A stretch of DNA of 64,000 nucleotides, taken from Stieleria sp039821165 (lineage in GTDB: Bacteria; Planctomycetota; Planctomycetia; Pirellulales; Pirellulaceae). Made by a program: the position numbers and the translations under genes. Positions 54,052 through 61,764 of this stretch are shown here, in pieces. Below the pieces are notes generated by a model. It ran no database searches. It was not told the DNA's origin and saw nothing but the letters and a program-made list of their open reading frames with translations. The stretch covers positions 1-64,000 of the forward strand of contig JBCBOT010000004.1 of assembly GCA_039821165.1 (NCBI GenBank), written 5' to 3'. How positions within the stretch are numbered: position 1 is the first letter of the stretch; the number at the start of each line of letters is the position of its first letter.

Positions 54052-56793
54052 GTGGAGATGAATGCCGAAGACAAACGTTTGCTAGAGAGTGAACGCCGCG
54101 AGAAACATTGGCAACGCTGGGGACCGTATCTGTCCGAGCGGCAGTGGGGCACTGTTCGAGAAGACTACAGCGATGGCGGTGATGCCACCTGGAACTATCT
54201 TCCTCACGACCACGCCCGTAGCCGCGCCTATCGATGGGGCGAAGACGGTCTGCTCGGCATCACCGATCGCAAAGGACGCCTGTGCTTTTCGGTGGCGCTC
54301 TGGAACGGTCGCGACCCGATTTTGAAAGAACGGTTGTTCGGAGTCACCGGTCCCGAAGGCAACCACGGCGAGGACGTCAAAGAGTGTTATTACTATCTCG
54401 ATAGCACACCGACGCACAGCTACATGCGGGCTCTCTACAAGTATCCGCACTGTCGATACCCCTATGAAGAGCTCGTCGAGATCAGCCGTGGCCGTAGCCG
54501 CACCGAGCCCGAATATGAGCTCGCTGATGCCGGAGCCTTTGACGAGTCACGCTATTTCGATGTGGAAGCCGAATACGCCAAGGACGGCCCCGAAGACGTT
54601 CTGATCCGATTGCACGTGACCAATCGCGGTCCACAGCCGGCGGTGCTTCACATCGTCCCTCAGCTCTTCTTCCGCAACACTTGGACGTGGCATTGCACCG
54701 ATGACGGCTGCACGGCCCGACCGTCGATGAAAATGGTCGGCGATACGGTGCGTGCCTTTCACGAATCGCTCGACGAGTACTGGTTCTCGTGCGATTGCAT
54801 GGGGAATCGAGACACATGGGCTTGGTTGTTCACGGACAATGAAACCAATGCCAAACGACACCCTGGCCTCCCATCCGAGTCGGACTACTACAAAGACGCG
54901 TTTCATCGCTACGTCATCGATGGCGAACTGAAAGCCGTCAATCCAGCGCAGTCGGGTACGAAATGCGCCGCCTACGGACTCGACTTGCTCGCCAGTGGCG
55001 CGACGAAAACGATTCGCCTAAGACTTTCGAGCACGCGCGAGTCGATCGTTCAAGATCGTTGTGGTGGCGAGATCCAAAAGTACTACGCCAACGCATTCGA
55101 TGAAGGATTTGATGAGACCTTTGAGCTGCGCAAGCTCGAAGCTGATCAGTTCTATCGATCGCGGATCCCGGATGCGGTTGATGACGGTCGACGCCAGATC
55201 ATGCGACAAGCGTATGCGGGGCTGTTGTGGACCAAACAGTTCTATCACTATGTCGTCGACACCTGGATGGATGGCGACCCGAGCGGTCCGCCGACGACCG
55301 AAGCCCGCAAGAAGGGTCGGAACAGCGATTGGCGGCACCTATTCAACCTGGATGTGATCTCGATGCCCGACAAATGGGAGTACCCATGGTATGCCGCATG
55401 GGATCTCGCATTTCACATGGTACCGATGGCACACCTCGATCCTAAGTTTGCGAAGGAGCAGATGATTCTGTTCCTGCGCGAATGGTACATGCACCCGAGT
55501 GGCCAAATCCCTGCTTACGAATGGCAGCTCAGCGATGTGAATCCGCCGGTGCATGCTTGGGGTGTTTGGCAGGTTTACAAGGCGAGCGGTCCACGGGGCC
55601 AGCGCGACAAGTCATTCTTGGCTCGCGCGTTTCAAAAGCTGTTGCTGAATTTCACTTGGTGGGTGAATCGCAAAGACCCACGTGGCAACAATATTTTCTC
55701 CGGCGGCTTTCTCGGCTTGGACAACATCGGTGTCTTCGACCGAAGCAAACCACTGCCGCGCGGCCATCTCGAGCAGGCCGACGGAACGGCTTGGATGGCG
55801 TTCTACTGCGGCACGATGCTGCGGATCGCGTTGGAACTCGCCGACCGTGAAGAAGCCTATGGCGACATGGCAAGCAAGTTCTTCGAGCACTATGTCGCGA
55901 TCGCGGAAGCGATGAATAGTATGGACGGCAGCGGGCTATGGGATGAGTCTGAAGGATTCTACTACGACCATCTCTATGTCGACGGCCAGTCGATACCCAT
56001 TCGAGTGCGTTCGCTCGTCGGTCTCTTGCCGCTGATGACGGGCGTGATTCTTGAAGAGTCCGTGCTCGATTCGCTACCCGGCTTCAAACGCAGGATGCAG
56101 TGGTTTCTGGACAGCCGCGATGATCTTTCTCAGCACATGACCTACATGGAAGGAGAAGGTCCGGAGTGTGCGTGCATCACGCGACGGCTCCTCGCGATTC
56201 CCAGTGAAGATCGTTTTCGTCGATTGTTGACCGTGATGCTTGATGAGTCCGAGTTTCTCTCGCCTTTTGGTGTCCGGAGCTTGTCTGCCGCACACCGCGA
56301 AGAGCCGTTGATCTTTGACTTTGGCGGTCAGCGACACGAGGTTCACTATGTTCCCGGCGAAAGTGAGAGCGGAATGTTCGGCGGGAACAGTAATTGGCGT
56401 GGGCCGATTTGGTTTCCGATGAATTTCTTGCTGATCCAGGCACTCAAGCGATACCACGCTTTCTATGGAGATGATTTCCGCGTCGAATGCCCGACCGGAA
56501 GCGGCAACGAAATGACGTTGATGGAGGTGGCTCAGGAGCTGGAGCGTCGCTGCATTTCCATTTTCGAATTCGATCAGGAAGGACGACGACCAGCGCATGG
56601 AGACGAGCAGGCTTACCACGAGGACCCGGCTTGGAAGGACCTCGTCCTGTTCTATGAGTATTTCCACGCCGACTCGGGGCGGGGACTCGGCGCCAGCCAT
56701 CAAACCGGATGGACGGCATTGGTCGCTTCGATGATCCGTAGTCAGTCGCAGGCTCCCAAGCACGCACCGATCGCCACAGCGACGAACTCGTGA
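54052..56793 (+). CDS. Large GH63-like glycosidase (mannosyl-oligosaccharide glucosidase type)
   Basis: The GTG start at 54052, six bases after GGAGG, gives 913 residues; an ATG six bases later is an alternative. The sequence resembles GH63 and related MGH1-type (alpha/alpha)6 glucosidases: SERQWGTVREDYSDGGDATW near residue 28, WYMHPSGQIPAYEWQLSDVN near residue 477, and the catalytic-domain GGNSNWRGPIWFPMNFLL near residue 780. No signal peptide is visible, so it is likely cytoplasmic. It could remove glucose from glucosyl-glycerate or oligosaccharides, a function reported for bacterial GH63 enzymes, but this is inference. Confidence 0.82.
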   Translation: MEMNAEDKRLLESERREKHWQRWGPYLSERQWGTVREDYSDGGDATWNYLPHDHARSRAYRWGEDGLLGITDRKGRLCFSVALWNGRDPILKERLFGVTGPEGNHGEDVKECYYYLDSTPTHSYMRALYKYPHCRYPYEELVEISRGRSRTEPEYELADAGAFDESRYFDVEAEYAKDGPEDVLIRLHVTNRGPQPAVLHIVPQLFFRNTWTWHCTDDGCTARPSMKMVGDTVRAFHESLDEYWFSCDCMGNRDTWAWLFTDNETNAKRHPGLPSESDYYKDAFHRYVIDGELKAVNPAQSGTKCAAYGLDLLASGATKTIRLRLSSTRESIVQDRCGGEIQKYYANAFDEGFDETFELRKLEADQFYRSRIPDAVDDGRRQIMRQAYAGLLWTKQFYHYVVDTWMDGDPSGPPTTEARKKGRNSDWRHLFNLDVISMPDKWEYPWYAAWDLAFHMVPMAHLDPKFAKEQMILFLREWYMHPSGQIPAYEWQLSDVNPPVHAWGVWQVYKASGPRGQRDKSFLARAFQKLLLNFTWWVNRKDPRGNNIFSGGFLGLDNIGVFDRSKPLPRGHLEQADGTAWMAFYCGTMLRIALELADREEAYGDMASKFFEHYVAIAEAMNSMDGSGLWDESEGFYYDHLYVDGQSIPIRVRSLVGLLPLMTGVILEESVLDSLPGFKRRMQWFLDSRDDLSQHMTYMEGEGPECACITRRLLAIPSEDRFRRLLTVMLDESEFLSPFGVRSLSAAHREEPLIFDFGGQRHEVHYVPGESESGMFGGNSNWRGPIWFPMNFLLIQALKRYHAFYGDDFRVECPTGSGNEMTLMEVAQELERRCISIFEFDQEGRRPAHGDEQAYHEDPAWKDLVLFYEYFHADSGRGLGASHQTGWTALVASMIRSQSQAPKHAPIATATNS

Positions 56794-56898
56794 TCGGGAT
56801 GCTTGGCAACTGTCGGCGAAAGCGCTCCGAAGGGAACACCGCGCTCAGAGTGACGGACGGCCGAAATTGGGAACTGCATTCTGAAAGACAGCCGCCGA

Positions 56899-57315
56899 TC
56901 ACTCGCCGGTCATGGTAACGACGAGCCGTCGCGAGCCACCTCGGTCACGGTGCTCGCAGAGGTAGATGCCTTGCCAAGTGCCAAGCAACAAGCGTCCTCC
57001 ACCGATCGGCAGCTGCACGCTTGTCCCCATCATGCTGGCTTTCACATGTGCCGGCATGTCATCTGGACCTTCGAGGGTGTGCACGTAAGGGAGCGATTCG
57101 GGAACCGCGTGATTCATCGCCGTCTCGAAGTCGATACGAACGTCTGGATCGGCGTTCTCATTGACGGTCAGAGAAGCGCTGGTGTGTTGGATAAAAACGT
57201 GCAGCAATCCGGTTTGTATCGAGCCCAATTCCGGCAGTTGCTCGATCACCAAATCGGTGATGAGGTGAAAGCCACGTGGCTTAGCGGGCAGCGCAAAAGT
57301 TCGTTGAACCCACAT
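56899..57315 (-). CDS. yjbQ: YjbQ/UPF0047 family protein
   Basis: The ATG at 57315 (MWVQRTFALPAKPRGFHLIT) gives 138 residues. The family motifs are clear: LLHVFIQHTSASLTVNENAD near residue 41, DFETAMNHAVPE near residue 62, and GRLLLGTWQGIYLCEHRDRG near residue 108. YjbQ proteins have been proposed to act as thiamine phosphate synthase, although the main role is debated. It is convergent with the GH63-like gene, with a 105-base gap between them. Confidence 0.92.
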   Translation of the reverse strand: MWVQRTFALPAKPRGFHLITDLVIEQLPELGSIQTGLLHVFIQHTSASLTVNENADPDVRIDFETAMNHAVPESLPYVHTLEGPDDMPAHVKASMMGTSVQLPIGGGRLLLGTWQGIYLCEHRDRGGSRRLVVTMTGE

Positions 57316-57333
57316 GTTCGGCCTCAAACGCAC

Positions 57334-57803
57334 ACTTTAACGGGGTCTTGGCAAAAATTTTTTCGCATATTTTCGCGACCAGAGTAGGGGGCCATCCTCT
57401 GTCTGCAACCACATTCAAATGCAGAGTGAGGCGGTGATTCGCCAGAGCGGACGATGTTGCTAGGGGGTCGATTTCGGGCAGAGACAGCCTTCCAGCGGAG
57501 CTTCAATGTCAGGAATATCACCCTTGAAACGCAACCGCCTTGTGAGGCTCCCATGCAGGACAAGACATCGGACTTACTTCTGTCGGTTGGCCGCACGAGA
57601 CCGCCGGGTCTGTCCGGAGGCGTCGCGAAGTCTAGCCGGGGTCCGCAATGTCGAGGAGTCCCCACAATTTTCTTGACTCGCCCGCTTCACCGTCAATAAT
57701 CCCCCGTCACCGCCCGGAAATAAGGAAATTCTCGAGGGCACGATCACTGACGGATGAGTTGCACGGACCGACTCATCTTCCCCACCCCGCGAATGGGCGG
57801 AGC
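57334..57803. other. 470-base gap with a promoter near its right end
   Basis: No gene is supported. An A/T-rich stretch (AAAAATTTTTTCG near 57352) sits just upstream of yjbQ on its side of the gap and could be its promoter. The right end holds the sigma-70-like promoter listed separately. Confidence 0.5.
57673..57700 (+). promoter_or_regulatory. Sigma-70-like promoter
   Basis: TTGACT at 57673-57678 (5 of 6 to TTGACA) is 16 bases before AATAAT at 57695-57700 (5 of 6 to TATAAT). It lies about 100 bases upstream of the 78-residue gene and has no competing gene. It is one of the cleanest promoter matches in the window. Confidence 0.5.
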
Positions 57804-58040
57804 ATGATGAAAGAGAATTCTCGCTGTAAGAACGTCTTCGAAGCGATCCTGCGTTATGGCCACGACGAAGACTTTGTCCCTCATGAGGACAACCTCTTTT
57901 CTCCGACGGATGCCCCTGCCGGCAGCCCGGAGAAGATCGAGGTCCTTCGCAAGCGAGTCGAGCTCGGTCAGCCGTTGTGGCACACGACCGACCGCGTCGA
58001 CTACAGCGGCCTCACGGGCGCGATTCGACCTCGCGAGTAG
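57804..58040 (+). CDS. Small acidic-leaning hypothetical protein (78 residues)
   Basis: The ATG at 57804 (or the next codon at 57807) lies after GGCGGAG and opens 78 residues: MMKENSRCKNVFEAILRYGH, then HDEDFVPHEDNLFSPTDAPA and a tail VDYSGLTGAIRPRE. It is soluble with no signal peptide. Promoter and terminator bracket it closely, so it is a compact transcription unit. I do not recognise a family; it could be a small regulatory or stress protein. Confidence 0.7.
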   Translation: MMKENSRCKNVFEAILRYGHDEDFVPHEDNLFSPTDAPAGSPEKIEVLRKRVELGQPLWHTTDRVDYSGLTGAIRPRE

Positions 58041-58064
58041 GTCGGTCGATCGCACACGACCCAG

Positions 58065-58094
58065 ATGCCTCGCGTTGAGCGGGGCATTTTTTTT
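58065..58094 (+). terminator. Intrinsic terminator of the 78-residue gene
   Basis: ATGCCTCGC pairs with GCGGGGCAT (9 base pairs, one T-G wobble) around a GTTGA loop, followed by a run of eight T. It begins 25 bases after the stop codon. This is the strongest rho-independent terminator in the window. Confidence 0.93.
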
Positions 58095-58276
58095 GCTTTG
58101 GCGGAGGGTGAATCACGCCCTGATCGGCCACGGCGGCCGGCTCAAATGGGTGCTTGAGCGCTTTCCGACCTGCTATCTTCTGTGACTGACGGACTGCCGT
58201 CCGAAACGGTCATTCCGCTACGAGCAAACGCTCCGAGCGCAATTCCCCCCAAACTCCTACATGATTGGAGAACCAC

Positions 58277-58834
58277 ATGTCCCGCCTGATGATGTCTTTC
58301 GCGTTGCTCGGTCTTTTGATCGGGTCCGTCCACGCCGCCGACTCCGAGTGCCTCAAGGAAGGCGATTCCATCGGAGCCTTCTACGTCACGAAGGTTGCCG
58401 GCGCCGAGAACGACGGTGTCGAGAGTGGCGAGCAACTCTGCTACCGCTGCCGATACGGCTCGCGACCCATGGTCATGGTTTTCGCACGTAACACCGGCGG
58501 CAAGGTCGGCGCGTTGGTCAAAGAACTCGACGCTGCAATCGCAGACAATAAGAGCGAGCAGCTCAAGGGTCTCGTGACCCTGATGGGCGAAGACGCCGCG
58601 GCTCTGAAAGAAACCGCAATGAAGGTCGCCAAGAAGTCTGGTGCGAAGAACATTCCGGTTGTTGTCGCAAAGGACAACGTGAGCGGCCCGAGCAACTACA
58701 AGATCGATGCGAAGTCTGCTGTCACCGTCATCGTTGCAAACGAAGGCGAAGTCGTTGCGTCGCACGCATTCGACACCGCGAAGAAAGTCGACGTTGCAGC
58801 CGTTCTCGGCGACGTCAAAAAGATGCTGAACTAA
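58277..58834 (+). CDS. Secreted thioredoxin-like protein with CxxC-type pair
   Basis: The ATG at 58277, six bases after GGAG, gives 185 residues. A signal peptide (MSRLMMSFALLGLLIGSVHA, then ADSE) directs it to the periplasm. The mature part has a CYRC pair in EQLCYRCRYGSRPMVMVFAR near residue 56, in the position of a thioredoxin active site, followed by an alternating alpha/beta region (LVKELDAAIADNKSEQLKGL; IPVVVAKDNVSGPSNYKID; VTVIVANEGEVVASHAFD). It resembles AhpC/thioredoxin-fold exported proteins of planctomycetes. Redox activity is inference. Confidence 0.75.
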   Translation: MSRLMMSFALLGLLIGSVHAADSECLKEGDSIGAFYVTKVAGAENDGVESGEQLCYRCRYGSRPMVMVFARNTGGKVGALVKELDAAIADNKSEQLKGLVTLMGEDAAALKETAMKVAKKSGAKNIPVVVAKDNVSGPSNYKIDAKSAVTVIVANEGEVVASHAFDTAKKVDVAAVLGDVKKMLN

Positions 58835-58850
58835 GCATCGTTGTCTTTTC

Positions 58851-58891
58851 TCGATGAACTGCTTCGGGCTATCACCGAAGCAGTTCGTCGA
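58851..58891. terminator. 17-base-pair hairpin between convergent genes
   Basis: TCGATGAACTGCTTCGG pairs with CCGAAGCAGTTCGTCGA (one T-G wobble) around a seven-base GCTATCA loop. It begins 16 bases after the stop of the secreted protein and overlaps the TGA stop of the convergent TfoX C-domain gene. The plus strand has a T-rich run soon after, so it likely terminates the plus-strand gene, and possibly both. Confidence 0.7.
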
Positions 58892-59171
58892 GTTCTTTTA
58901 GCAGCGATTCTTTTTCGCTTGCATCAAGCGACCGCCAGTCTCGGTCGTCGAGTCCCCCTGCGATCGACCACAGTAGGTTGAGCGTTGCTCGTGGATGCTT
59001 TCTTTTGACGGTTGCAAAGGCGAACACGGGTCCAACGTCACGCAGTTGCTCGACCGTCTCGATACCAACGGATTTCAAGAATCCTGCGGAGCGTTCGCCG
59101 AGGTTGCGGAGTTTGTCCACCGGTATGCTCTGTCTGCCTGAGCGGTGTTCAGCTTGCGAGGGGTGCGTCAT
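58872..59171 (-). CDS. Stand-alone TfoX C-terminal domain protein
   Basis: The 99-residue protein matches the TfoX/Sxy C-terminal (helix-hairpin-helix-like) domain: LRNLGERSAGFLKSVGIETV near residue 21, then VFAFATVKRKHPRATLNLLW, then GLDDRDWRSLDASEKESLLK. In TfoX this domain follows a regulatory N-terminal half that is missing here. Family members regulate competence, but domain-only forms are widespread and of unknown role. It is divergent from the EamA transporter. Confidence 0.88.
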   Translation of the reverse strand: MTHPSQAEHRSGRQSIPVDKLRNLGERSAGFLKSVGIETVEQLRDVGPVFAFATVKRKHPRATLNLLWSIAGGLDDRDWRSLDASEKESLLKELDELLR

Positions 59172-59180
59172 GCTTGGCCT

Positions 59181-60074
59181 ATGATGTGGCTGTTGCTAAG
59201 CGTGCTTTCGTCGATGTTGCTGGGTGCGTATGACGCAGCAAAAAAGTGGTCCGTGCGGGAAAACGCGGTGCCCATGGTCCTGTTGTGCAGCGTTTCCGTC
59301 GGCGCGGCACTGTATCTACCGCTGATCATTCTCTCAAATCTTGACTCGGTGGTTGCGACGCGGATTGTCCACGAGTTGACTTGGTCCCAGCACCAGTTGA
59401 TCTTTCTGAAGAGTGCTTTGGTGGGCCTCTCATGGATGCTCGCATTTTCGGCGCTGAAACGCCTCCCTCTTTCCGTGGGGGCACCGATTCGAGCCACAAG
59501 CCCGTTGTGGACGATTCTGATCGCGCTGCTTTATTTCGAGGAGCGGCCTTCGCTGATCCAGTGGATCGGTATCGCCACGGTTTTGGTTGGTTTTTGGCGA
59601 TTCACTCTGGTGGGTCGTCGCGAGGGAATTCACTTTCGCCGCGATCGCTCGGTCGCGCTGATGGTGCTTGCCACGTTGCTCGGCGCTTGTAGCTCGATTT
59701 ACGACAAGTGGCTGTTGCAGTCGGCCAAGTTGGATCCGACCACACTTCAGGCGTGGTTCACCGTCTACCTTGTTCCGGTGATGGTCCCGCTGGCGGTGCG
59801 TTGGTACCACCGCGACCGGAGCAAGCAGCCGTTTCGATGGCGTCGCAGCATCGCATTGATCAGCCCGCTTCTGATCGCGGCGGATTGGTTTTACTTTTCA
59901 GCGTTGGCCGATCCAGAGGCAATGATTTCAGTCGTCTCGGTGGTTCGTCGTAGCAGCGTTGCGATTGCGCTCGTGTTCGGGGCCAGGGCACTCCAGGAGG
60001 CCAATCTGCGAGCAAAATCGGTTTGCGTCGGCATCATTCTGGTCGGCGTCGCTCTCCTCACGTGGCACGGCTGA
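59181..60074 (+). CDS. EamA/DMT family transporter
   Basis: Starting at the ATG at 59181, or at the next one three bases on, the 297-residue protein has about ten transmembrane helices in two EamA halves (LLSVLSSMLLGAYDAAKKWS at the N terminus; ALVGLSWMLAFSALKRLPLS near residue 78; VALMVLATLLGACSSIYDKW near residue 155). DMT-family carriers move small metabolites or drug-like molecules; the substrate is unknown. The gene is divergent from the TfoX gene, with nine bases between starts. Confidence 0.88.
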   Translation: MMWLLLSVLSSMLLGAYDAAKKWSVRENAVPMVLLCSVSVGAALYLPLIILSNLDSVVATRIVHELTWSQHQLIFLKSALVGLSWMLAFSALKRLPLSVGAPIRATSPLWTILIALLYFEERPSLIQWIGIATVLVGFWRFTLVGRREGIHFRRDRSVALMVLATLLGACSSIYDKWLLQSAKLDPTTLQAWFTVYLVPVMVPLAVRWYHRDRSKQPFRWRRSIALISPLLIAADWFYFSALADPEAMISVVSVVRRSSVAIALVFGARALQEANLRAKSVCVGIILVGVALLTWHG

Positions 60075-60226
60075 CGCGATGTTTCGGTCGGCCTCGAGGA
60101 CTTTGGGCCCAAGCAGACGGTTTTCACCGGCGGCGGACCGGCCTATGCTACGGAGTTGATCCATTGTCCTTTGCCGCGAATCTTCTCCCCCAGGTTTGAC
60201 GGGTGGCGTTTTGCCACAAACGTCCA

Positions 60227-61762
60227 ATGAGTGAGTTTCTGCTGTACTACAAGCGGCCGGACCCAACGACCTGGGTTTACCTCTCGTCGTTTTTGACGAT
60301 CGGTTTGTATTTCGTGTTCCATCGTTTTTGGAGCGTGCGAAACCTGGACATTGTCCTGCTGATTTTGCTCGCTCCCGGTTTGTTGATGGTTCACGAGGGT
60401 CGCCGCCGCCATCTTCGAGAAATGGAATCGGGCGTCATCGCGGAGGCGGACCCGGAAGATTCGATCGCGGCGGTTCTGGTGACGACGAGCTACGAGGCGA
60501 CCGGTGACACCAACGAGACGTCGTCCGACGGTCGTCCGGCCGTTGTCGAACCGACGATTCAGCAGGAGACAAATGTGCCCTTGGTGGCCGAGCCTGAGGC
60601 TTTGGACGAGCGGCTCGAGCAAACGGCGCTCGATCCAGACTCGGCCGAATCGGCGGAAGAAGTCTCGGCGAAGCAACTTCAGAAGAACGGCTTCGTTCTG
60701 CTCTTCGTGGTCGAAATGTTGATCCTCGTTCGGCTCATGATCGACCCGATGATGAATCGCCGTCCGCTACTCGACCCGAACCTCAAGATTGGCGGACTGT
60801 ATTTCATCAGCATCTGTTTGTTTATCTTTATGATGGCGAACGTGGCGACGAGTACCCCGAGGACTCGTGTCTGGCAGGGGCCTGAATTGGGTCCCGGCTA
60901 CGCGCTAATGCACAAGCTGCCGACCATCACCACGCGGCCGGTCAGTGCCGCACTTGCCGGGGCGGAGCCGGCGACCGAAGACGAGTTGGACTTGGCCCAG
61001 AAGAGTCGAACGTTGCTCGCCAAAATCCTGGTCATCGGGGCTCACTTAGCTGTCGTCGTCGGGATCGTGCTGATCGCCAATCGTCACTTCGGAAACCTTC
61101 ACGCGGGTGTCGGTTGCGCGACGCTCTATTTGATTCTTCCCTACACGGCGCAGATGACGGGACGGGTCGACCATGCAGTGCCCGCCGCGCTGCTGCTCTG
61201 GGCCGTGCTGAACTACCGGCGACCAATGCTTGCCGGTCTATTCATTGGGCTCGCGGCCGGGTTGGTTTACTACCCGCTGTTTCTGCTTCCGCTCTGGTGC
61301 AGCTTTTACTGGCAACGTGGTGTCCGGCGATTTGCGGTCGGCGTCGCGGCAACGCTTGTCTTTTTGATGTTGCTCCTTTCACTCGGTGGCACCGATACAC
61401 TGATCGATCATCTCCGTTGGATGTATGGACTGTTCCCGCCGACGAACGAGCCACGAGGAATTTGGGGGCTCGGCTGGAGTCCCGTCTGGCGACTTCCGGT
61501 GATTGTCGCGTTCGCCATTCTCTCGTTCTTCTTTGCCGCTTGGCCTTCGCCGAAGAACTTAGGTGCCCTGATCGGTTGTTCCGCCGCCGTCATGGTTGCG
61601 GCTCAATTTTGGCATGGCTACGGCGGCGGTCTTTACATCGCCTGGTTCTTGCCCTTGTTACTCTTGACCATCTTCCGCCCCAACCTCCAAGATCGAATCG
61701 CGCTCAAGGTCGTTGACCGTCGTCAGTCGGGCAGCCTCTCGGGTCGAATTCAGTCAATGTAG
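60227..61762 (+). CDS. Polytopic membrane protein, possibly GT-C-like
   Basis: The 511-residue protein (ATG at 60227) has two N-terminal transmembrane helices, an acidic cytoplasmic or periplasmic loop of about 100 residues, and then about eight more helices (VEMLILVRLMIDPMM; LILPYTAQMTGRVDHAVPAA near residue 300; GLFIGLAAGLVYYPLFLLPL near residue 340). The VDHAVPAALLLWAVLNYRRP stretch is reminiscent of GT-C/GT87 glycosyltransferases, but no catalytic motif was established. It lies two bases before a MutS-like gene, so they are probably cotranscribed. Confidence 0.72.
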   Translation: MSEFLLYYKRPDPTTWVYLSSFLTIGLYFVFHRFWSVRNLDIVLLILLAPGLLMVHEGRRRHLREMESGVIAEADPEDSIAAVLVTTSYEATGDTNETSSDGRPAVVEPTIQQETNVPLVAEPEALDERLEQTALDPDSAESAEEVSAKQLQKNGFVLLFVVEMLILVRLMIDPMMNRRPLLDPNLKIGGLYFISICLFIFMMANVATSTPRTRVWQGPELGPGYALMHKLPTITTRPVSAALAGAEPATEDELDLAQKSRTLLAKILVIGAHLAVVVGIVLIANRHFGNLHAGVGCATLYLILPYTAQMTGRVDHAVPAALLLWAVLNYRRPMLAGLFIGLAAGLVYYPLFLLPLWCSFYWQRGVRRFAVGVAATLVFLMLLLSLGGTDTLIDHLRWMYGLFPPTNEPRGIWGLGWSPVWRLPVIVAFAILSFFFAAWPSPKNLGALIGCSAAVMVAAQFWHGYGGGLYIAWFLPLLLLTIFRPNLQDRIALKVVDRRQSGSLSGRIQSM

Positions 61763-61764
61763 TC

